NCBI GenBank assembly: GCA_034440635.1
Contig: JAOTON010001351.1
Coordinates: 957,501 to 1,021,500, forward strand
Direction of reading: 5' to 3'
Origin: Lepas anatifera
Taxonomy: Eukaryota; Arthropoda; Thecostraca; Lepadidae
DNA length: 64,000 nucleotides
Positions 56,503-64,000 of the stretch are shown here, one piece after another. Position 1 is the first letter of the stretch. Each line of letters opens with the position of its first letter. The notes beneath the pieces were generated by a model that did not search any database, was not told the DNA's origin, and saw only the letters and a program-made list of their open reading frames with translations. The position numbers and the translations under genes were made by a program.

Positions 56503-58862
56503 GCCATGGCTGGAGAGGGTTTACATACGGCCGCCAGAGCTGGAGAGGGTTTACATACGGCCGCCATGGCTGGACAGGGTTTACATACGGCCGCCAGAGC
56601 TGGACAGGGCTTACATACGGCCGCCATGGCTGGACAGGGTTTACATACGGCCGCCATGGCTGCACAGGGTTTACATACGGCCGCCATGGCTGGACAGGGT
56701 TTACATACAACCGCCATGGCTGGACAGGGTTTACATACGGCCGCCAGATCTGGAGAGGGTTTAAATACGGCCGCCAGATCTGGAAAGGGTTTACATACGG
56801 CCGCCAGGGCTGGACAGGGTTTACATACGGCCGCCAGAGCTGGACAGGGTTTACATACGGCCGCCAGAGCTGGCGAGGGTTTACATACGGCCGCCAGAGC
56901 TGGAGAGGGTTTACATACGGCCGCCATGGCTGGACAGGGTTTACATACGGCCGCCAAGGCTGGACAGGGTTTACATACGGCCGCCAGAGCTGGACAGGGT
57001 TTACATACGGCCGCCAGAGCTAGAAAGGGCTTACATACGGCCGCCAGAGCTAGACAGGGTTTACATACGGCCGCCAGAGCTGGACATGGTTTACATACGG
57101 CCGCCAGAGCTGGACAGGGTTTACAAACGGCCGCCATGGCTGGAGAGGGTTTACATACGGCCGCCAGAGCTGGACAGGGTTTAAATACGGCCGCCAGAGC
57201 TGGACAGGGTTTAAATACGGCGGCCAGAGCTAGACAGGGTTTACATACGGCCGCCAGAGTTGGACAGGGTTTACATACGGCCGCCAGAGCTGGAGAGGGT
57301 TTACATACGGCCGCCAGAGCTGGGGAGGGTTTACATACGGCCGCCAGAGCTGGGGAGGGTTTACATACGGCCGCCAGAGCTGGACAGGGTTTACATACGG
57401 CCGCCAGAGCTAGACAGGGTTTACATACGGCCGCCAGAGCTGGACAGGGTTTACATTCGGCCGCCAGGGCTGGAGAGGGTTTAAATACGGCCGCCAGAGC
57501 TGGACAGGGTTTAAATACGGCCGCCAGAGCCGGAGAGGGTTTAAATACGGCCGCCAGAGCTAGGCAGGGTTTACATACGGCCGCCAGTGCTGGAGAGGGT
57601 TTACATACGGCCGCCAGAGCTGGAGAGGGTTTAAATACGGCCGCCAGAGCTGGACAGGGTTTACATACGGCCGCCAGAACTGGACATGGTTTACATACGG
57701 CCGCCAGAGCTAGGCAGGGTTTACATACGGCCGCCAGTGCTGGAGAGGGTTTACATACGGCCGCCAGAGCTGGAGAGGGTTTAAATACGGCCGCCAGAGC
57801 TAGACAGGGTTTACATACGGCCGCCAGAGCTGGACATGGTTTACATACTGCCGCCAGAGCTAGACAGGGTTTACATACGGCTGCCAGAGCTGGGCATGGT
57901 TTACATACGGCCGCCAGAGCTGGACAGGGTTTACATACGGCCGCCAGAGACTGGGCAGGGTTTACATACGGCCGCCAGAGCTAGACAGGGTTTACATACG
58001 GCTGCCAGAGCTGGGCAGGGTTTACATACGGCCGCCAGAGCTGGGCATGGTTTACATACGGCCGCCAGAGCTGGACAGGGTTTACATACGGCCGCCAGAA
58101 CTGGACATGGTTTTCATGCGGCCGCCAGAGCTGGACAGGGTTTACATGCGGCTGCCAGAGCTAGACAGGGGTTACATACGGCCGCCAGAGCTAGACAGGG
58201 CTTACATACGGCCGCCAAGAGCTAGACAGGGTTTACATACGGCTGCCAGAGCTGGACATGGTTTACATACGGCCGCCAGAACTGGACAGGGTTTACATAC
58301 GGCCGCCAGAGCTAGACAGGGTTTACTTACGGCCGCCAAGAGCTGGACAGAGTTTACATACGGCCGCCAAGACTGTGCAGGGTTTACATACGGCCGCCAG
58401 AGCTAGACAGGGTTTACATACGGCCGCCAAGAGCTGGACAGGGTTTACATACGGCTGCCAGAGCTGGACAGGGTTTACATACATACGGCCGCCAGAGCTG
58501 GACAGGGTTTACATACGGCCGCCAGAGCTAGAAAGGGTTTACATACGGTCGCCAGAGCTAGACAGGGTTTACATACGGCCGCCAGAGCTAGACAGGGTTT
58601 ACATACGGCCGCCAGAGCTGGACATGGTTTACATACGGCCGCCAGAGCTGGACAGGGTTTACATACGGCCGCCAGAGCTAGACAGGGTTTACATACGGCC
58701 GCCAGAGCTAGACAGGGTTTACATACGGCCGCCAGAGCTAGACAGGGTTTACATACGGCCGCCAGAGCTAGACAGGGTTTACATACGGCCGCGAGAACTG
58801 GGCAGGGTTTACCGCCATAGCTGGACAGGGATTTACTTTCAGCCGTCATGGCTGGACAGGGT
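56503..58862. repeat. 30-bp minisatellite, about 78 copies
   Basis: Core TTTACATACGGCCGCC plus a variable half (AGAGCTGGACAGGG, TAGACAG, TGGAGAG). The period is strictly 30 bp to about 57950, then small indels. Variant combinations repeat at 150-bp spacing (57561 and 57711), so higher-order amplification occurred. Open plus frames read GLHTAARAGQ, RVYIRPPELD or GFTYGRQSWT; minus frames AAVCKPCPAL or RPYVNPVQLW. There is no evidence that any is a gene. Confidence 0.97.
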
Positions 58863-58889
58863 TAGCTAAGCTGTACCACCACAAATGCA

Positions 58890-59260
58890 GTCTAATATCT
58901 GTTTTTCCAATGTATTTCCAATGGAGAAGTCATGGTCCGTACTTGACATTAGGTCATCAAAATGAAAAATCCCGGAATATTTGTTGTAGCACTCGGTGGG
59001 TGAATTATGTGATATAAGTTTCGATCTGATCGATTCAGCCATTTCCTACTTATGCCACCTTTAACATTTTTTTAGGTGAGGTCACTTGACCTGCACTGGT
59101 GACCTGACCTGAGATGACCCAACCTTCAAATTTTGGGCAAAATTGCGCAATTGATCAAGGATACGGTGTGCCAAGTACGGCGGCGCTTTGCGGCACCGCT
59201 TTTTCGTGCCGCCGGAAAAAAACCCGAGGGGGTGTTCAAACACTCCCACTGGGGCGAGGG
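58890..59260 (-). mobile_element. TTAA MITE family F3, copy d (truncated)
   Basis: Only the TTAA end at 59261-59264 with CCCTCGCCCCAGTGGGAG (inverse) and GTGTTCAAACAC. The inner side is cut at the minisatellite border. Confidence 0.75.
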
Positions 59261-59264
59261 TTAA

Positions 59265-59717
59265 AGGATGCTTTACCACTTTTACCACTGTTTCGACGTT
59301 TCATTGGAAGTGGTTGGGCACCAACAAATAGACATAATTCAACACTCCTGGTGCCTGGTATAACCATTGACAAATAACGGAATACACTGAGATGACTTCA
59401 ACACTGACACTGATTTTGTCCTGCATAAACGCATTGATTCACCTGCAATGATGGCCGTCAGATCACTCATTACTTAAGCTAAATAATGTATAATAGTATG
59501 TTTGCTATTACCATTGCATTGGACATACTCCATGACTAAATTTGCAGCATTCACGCAGCACCCATAAAAGATAGTTTGCTTGCACAGCACGACACTTTTT
59601 GGTTCAAACATAGGCATACGAAACCCGAACCTCTCATCCTTTGTGGGGATTTCATGAACAGTGATGGATGTCTTATTTACCGCTGGAATTCGATGGTAAA
59701 ATTTGATTCCTGTTCCC
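59265..59717. other. No gene seen
   Basis: Short ORFs only. No repeat structure seen. Confidence 0.35.
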
Positions 59718-59721
59718 ATAA

Positions 59722-60735
59722 CCCTCGTCCCGGTGGGTGGGGAGTGTTTGAAAACCCTCTCGGGTTTTTCCGGCGGCACGAAAAACGGCGGTGCGAAGCG
59801 CTGATGTACTTGGGATACCTTTTTATCAATTCTGCAACTTTCCCGAAGTTTTGAGGTTGGTCATCTCAGGTCAGGTCACCAGTGCAGGTCAAGTGGACGC
59901 ACCTCAAAAAATGTTTAAGGTGGCATAAGTAAGAAATGGTGAATCTATCGGATTGAAACTTTTACCACATAATGGGCCTACCGAGTGCTGCAACATATAT
60001 TCGGGATTTTTCATATCGATGACCTAAGGTCAAGTACGGACCATGACCTCTCCATTGTAAATACATGGGAAAAACAAATGGGCTGCATTTGTGTAGATAC
60101 AGCTGAAAATACCCTTCATATTCTCCGAATCGTAGTATTCTGGGTCCCTTTCCAGGTTCATGTTGCAATTTTCGACCTGTGACCACGGAGAGGTCGTCTG
60201 GGGCTATTTAAGCAGTTTTCAGACTTAGGTCAATAACTTTGCAGGAAGTGATGATACAGCTTTGATTTTGATATCATTGCATTCAGCTTGCTAGTGCGAG
60301 TTGATATGGATATTGATTGATTGCACATTGATATGCATATGCTAGGTTAAAAGTGACCGTAACCTGACCTTGACGTCAGGTCATTTTTGTGTTTTGACCT
60401 AGTGTGGTCACATTATTCGGTGGTCATATTACCTATTGGTCATATTCGATTTGCTGTGACAAGAGGAAGCGAATGGTGCCTAAAAATGCTTCTAACCCAA
60501 CTCTGTCAGATGCTAGAGCCCGAAAACTCTACTCAAAATCCGACTTTCTTTGACCTGTCATGACCTCAATATTGACCTGAGCCAAAAATGACTTCCATAG
60601 ATTCTTCGTGAATTTTTATGAGTTATCCACCAGCCGTCGCGTTTTTCGCTATCCCGCATAGGGGCCGAGTTCAAGGGGGTGCTTAAACACCCCCCACCAG
60701 GGCGAAGGTGGCTCGGAGGCCCAACGGGGCGCGGC
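59722..60735 (+). mobile_element. TTAA MITE family F3, copy e
   Basis: ATAA (mutated TTAA) at 59718-59721, then CCCTCGTCCCGGTGGG and GTGTTTGAAAACCC. The right end is GTGCTTAAACACCCCCCACC, GGGCGAAGGTGGCTCGG and an eroded terminus. It carries the empty TTAA site (60208-60211) that is filled by an F1 copy at 39713-40526. Confidence 0.75.
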
Positions 60736-61510
60736 CGCTGTTGGCATTGGGGAACAGACCTTGAAGCTGTCTGGCAACATTGGTTATGCTTGATTTTGGA
60801 ATGTAAAAGAACTTAATCGTGCTGGAAAATTTATCCGTGAGAAAATCATGCGTATCTTTGGCATCAAAAATCCGATCTTTCACTGGACTGTTTAAACCAT
60901 CGTGATATGTTGCCGGTTTGGCCGTGCTCTCGGTAAAGTTGCAGGCGCCCTTACTATGCGAAGTAGTGAAAACGCTTCATCCACATGGTTGAATTTTGTT
61001 TCGATATAACTTTTGCACTGGAATTAAACCTTTGGATTGCTTTAAAAGTGTGTGCGTGGCGGCACCATTTGATAAAGTTAAATATATTTTTGCATTGTGC
61101 AGCACAGCTCTCCATCAGGAGATGTACATTCTTCAGTCATTTCTCTCGCTTTCATTCTCCAGGCATAAGTTCGGAAAAAAACACACAAGCCATCGCAGTG
61201 CTGTGTTTGGAGCCATTTGATATCACACAGGCCCCGTGGCCTATTTGTTGGTTATCTCTGCTGTTTAAGTAAACCATGTAAAATGAACAGTGCACTGGGA
61301 GCGACGGCGTTAAATAGCCCGTTTTAATATCTACCGACAATGTTACATACAATCGTTTGGTCGGGTCACTTACTCCGACAACTTTTCTGCCATTGTTGGC
61401 TTAGAGTCGCTGTTTCAGTTCTAACGCCGCCCGGAGGGAGTGGTTACTCGATGATCGTAGGGCACTGAGTTGCCGCTGCCTAATCCATGCTGATTTCCAT
61501 CTGTCCTCAG
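60736..61510. other. Probable intron upstream of the GPCR exon; dispersed repeat at 61280-61372
   Basis: No coding signal was recognised. It ends in a splice-acceptor-like CTGTCCTCAG (61501-61510) directly before the GPCR reading frame. The repeat matches 5455-5545. Confidence 0.45.
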
Positions 61511-61807
61511 GGCATTTTCGTATCCGTCCTGTACTGCTTCCTCAACTCGGAGGTGCGTCTGGCCATCCGCAAGAAGTACTACAGGTTCATGACGGCCCAC
61601 GCCAGCGGCCGCTGGACGCGCAAGAGCTCCTGCCGTACCTCCACCATGATGGTGTCGCAGGCAGAGCGGCTGTGCTGCCGCACGCAGCGCTGGAGGAGCC
61701 CCTGCCAGGACTGCCAGCCTGCAGGCCTGGACAGCGCCGCCGGCTGGCAGCTGGCGTCTCCGCCGCAGGGCACCATGCGCCCGCTCCACAGAGAAACCCA
61801 GATATGA
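61511..61807 (+). CDS. Terminal exon of a class B (secretin-family) GPCR
   Basis: After CTGTCCTCAG the frame reads GIFVSVLYCFLNSEVRLAIR, then KKYYRF and a Ser/Arg/Cys-rich tail, with stop TGA at 61805-61807 (98 residues). G-(I/F)-F-V-(S/A)-V-L-Y-C-F-L-N-(G/S)-E-V is the strongly conserved end of TM7 and start of helix 8 in class B peptide-hormone receptors. The preceding Gln is normally encoded just before this point, as CAG is here. Seven-TM and extracellular exons must lie upstream, outside the window or too short to spot. The subtype (PDF, DH44/CRF, calcitonin-like) is not decidable from this piece. It could be a retained exon of a live gene or a captured fragment. Confidence 0.75.
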   Translation, partial: GIFVSVLYCFLNSEVRLAIRKKYYRFMTAHASGRWTRKSSCRTSTMMVSQAERLCCRTQRWRSPCQDCQPAGLDSAAGWQLASPPQGTMRPLHRETQI

Positions 61808-61947
61808 TACCGCCCTGGTCTGCTGGGTTCACAGTACTCGTGGCCTGAATACGCCACGCCATTGTGCCCGGGCGATATGCTGCAGTTGGATGTATGGTGC
61901 GATATGCTGCAGTTGGATGCAGGGATGCGGAGCCGAGACAATTTTGG

Positions 61948-62085
61948 ACGGCTCCGGCTCCGGTCCGGGGCTATGATTTCGGCTCCGGCTCCGGCTCCGG
62001 CTCCGGGTTCAAGTGTCCTAACGGCTCCGGCTCCGGGCAAAATAGTCGGCTCCGACCGGCTCCGGCTCCGGCTCCGGCTCCGGCC
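61948..62085. repeat. (GGCTCC)n hexanucleotide repeat
   Basis: Three interrupted runs of GGCTCCGGCTCC. Lies about 140 bp past the GPCR stop, possibly within its 3' UTR. Confidence 0.9.
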
Positions 62086-62089
62086 ATGT

Positions 62090-63633
62090 ACCTATATCCA
62101 AAATGTGATCGAAACGTTATCAAGGGCGTGAAAGTCCATCAGATACAAAGTGATTATGTATTTGTACGAATGAAAAATGGCGACTGGATGAACGAACGCT
62201 CTTGGCCAGATGCCAAAGGCCAGTGAACCTCAAAACTGGACCAACCTACACTGCAGTGCAGTCGTATGGCAAACTGCACTGCACTGTTATGACAAACAGA
62301 AATATGGGTCAGACATGCCCGCAAACCCACATAAGAAATTAAAGATACAACGATCAAGTAAAGCTTGGACAGCCCGCAAAGACAAATTTCGATGAGCTAA
62401 CAGCAGGGTCGCTAAAAAATACTTTTTTTACTTTTTAGACTCGAACCCACTTTTTCCCATTATATATTCAATTCTGATTTCAATGAGCCACATTCCAAGC
62501 GTCTACGACAGCGGGAAAGATCACCTCAAAACGGTTAAAGATTTCATGTTTCAGGCGCAATTGGCCGCCCGGCGTTGCAGTCTCCCCTTCTTAAATTGGG
62601 ATGAAAGGGGTGCATAACCTACCAGTAAAGACAGCGTGGCATGTGCATGCGTATAAGAGCGGTAGATGGGATTTAACATGCAGGCATCTACGGGTCAGAT
62701 GTGTTTGCAGCGCAATACAAATACATGTTATTCCACAAAAGACCCGAAATTAAATGATTCAGCACCCTAGTACTCTAAATCCCGACAGAACATGAATGCC
62801 TTCCGGAGGCGAACCTTTCTCTATAACTATCGCTGGAGAACGTCGTGAGGCAGGTGCTTCTCCCTATTCTCCTGCGAACTATGCAAGAGCTCTGGTACTG
62901 ATAAAAGAAGATCCTGTTTCATATTTTTACCCTTTAGGTGGCTCACGAAATCTTCCACCAGCTTCACACCACGTTCTGTGGGACCGTTCACGACAGTAAG
63001 TTCTGGAATACCTTGAAACAGGGGAAGCTATACCAGTCACCAGCTTCTCAACGGAGCCATTTCATGTCAGAATCTTTCAGATTCAGGCGCTCGATTACCA
63101 TCCAGCTTTCAAGAATGAGAAATTGGGAGAGGCTTGGTATCGAGCCGAGCTCTTCATAGCCTCTGTCGGAAACTTTAGCCTAACTGAAAGGTGGATGGTT
63201 TTGCTGTTTCGGCCAGGTACTGTATCACTGCCTTTTTACCTTCGGCATTGTGATTCTTATTTGCGAAGCAGATTATAACTTTCTGGTCACAAATAACAGT
63301 TGCGTTTGCACATTGACTTCAGCGCCTCTACACAATATCCGGAGTACTATCTCGAATTGCGCAAGCTGGTTTACGTGTGGTTGTCAGGAGAGGTTGTCTC
63401 CAACAACTGTCTGTTTAGACGACCCGGAGCTCACCAGCGAGCCATATTATGGAATATGGGACATTTATGGCACGAAGTTACTGTGTCAGATTCCGTTCAT
63501 CGTTCCAGAAGATACTTAAAGACAGAATATTATAATTTTTGGAGTTTAACAACGCATCAACTGCTCAGGTCATATGACATCAGAGGAGGGAGGGAAAGAA
63601 TTAGCTCGGGCTAGAGCATGGCGCCAGATTCTG
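62090..63633. other. No gene seen
   Basis: ORFs of 60-120 codons (for example 62938-63159, 63250-63519) show no domain I recognise and no clear splice structure. Confidence 0.35.
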
Positions 63634-63740
63634 CCTCTGGGTGGGCTCGAACCCACGACACCCAGCACATAATGAATGCCATTGGCGCCGGGCATGCCAT
63701 TGGCCGAGCGCAAGCGCTAACCGACTGAGCCACTCAGACC
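63634..63740 (-). repeat. tRNA-like SINE head with extended anticodon region
   Basis: The minus strand has GTGGCTCAGTCGGTTAGCGC (A box) and GTGGGTTCGAGCCCAC (T arm, B box), but about 60 bp of extra sequence between them includes a duplicated CCAATGGCAT. Either a tRNA-derived SINE or a tRNA pseudogene. Confidence 0.55.
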
Positions 63741-64000
63741 CCAAAATAGTTAGCGGCTTTCCTGATAAGTGGTTCTAAACCATGCATTTGGGTTCCTCCG
63801 TCGCGGATAGTCAGCTTTAGAGCCTTCTATGAGCCTCAAAGCTATCCATAAAATGCAATGCAGTGCTTGCATTAAGTTAATATAGAAATGGCCCTGAATG
63901 TGCTGATGTCAATTTGCCATCAGTTGTGGTATCTGTGCACAGAAAGTTTTCTGTCGCGCTGGTGAGAACTACCATCTTGGAGGTAAGGAGCCAGTCGCAC
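63741..64000. other. No feature seen
   Basis: Window end. No ORF or repeat recognised. Confidence 0.35.

Noticed and set aside
56458..57984. 508-codon ORF as a repeat protein gene
   Set aside because: Five of six frames are open owing to the 30-bp unit. No start context, splice structure or domain supports one of them.
62938..63519. Possible host exons
   Set aside because: Short ORFs without domain, conserved motif or convincing splice sites; not supported.

Overview
The window is eukaryotic (animal) nuclear DNA, very probably from an invertebrate. It has no operons or closely packed ORFs. It is almost entirely transposable elements nested inside one another: non-LTR retrotransposons, a Penelope-like element, hAT-like and other TIR elements, TTAA-flanked MITEs and tRNA-derived SINEs. 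It also holds tandem repeats. Only one stretch looks like host coding sequence: the last exon of a class B (secretin-family) GPCR at 61511-61807 (+). The mix of CR1/Jockey-type LINEs, a Penelope-like element and tRNA SINEs would fit an arthropod or another marine invertebrate, but the species cannot be named from the sequence.

Layout. 1-1775: decayed gag and protease of a Ty3/gypsy-like LTR element (-). About 3180-13930: one CR1-like LINE (-, LINE A), with a PHD-finger ORF1, an endonuclease and an RT. It is split by a palindromic element (3621-6847), which itself holds a TTAA MITE carrying SINEs, and by a long-TIR transposon (7960-11306) containing a second palindrome. 13935-14296: a Jockey-like LINE fragment (+). 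14321-30316: a giant inverted repeat (element H). Its roughly 950-bp arms are interrupted by a hAT-like element (14425-17676), a Penelope-like element (19530-22104) and a nearly intact LINE (LINE B, 22435-30264). LINE B has a virus-like 2A motif (GDIEVNPGP) just upstream of its endonuclease and is itself split by a hAT-like element (24286-28922) with an exact 8-bp target duplication.

31-46 kb and 53-61 kb: many members of a group of TTAA-flanked MITEs. The families differ in their terminal motif and subterminal palindrome but share linkers and AGGTCA-rich cores. 47-48.8 kb: a GC-rich satellite. 50.3-51 kb: a CR1/L2-like LINE 3' end. 56.5-58.9 kb: a minisatellite of about 78 copies of a 30-bp unit, open in five of six frames. 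61.5 kb: the GPCR exon. 63.7 kb: a tRNA-like SINE head.

The elements do not work together as a pathway. What they record is an order of insertion, readable from target duplications and from paralogous empty sites inside this same window.
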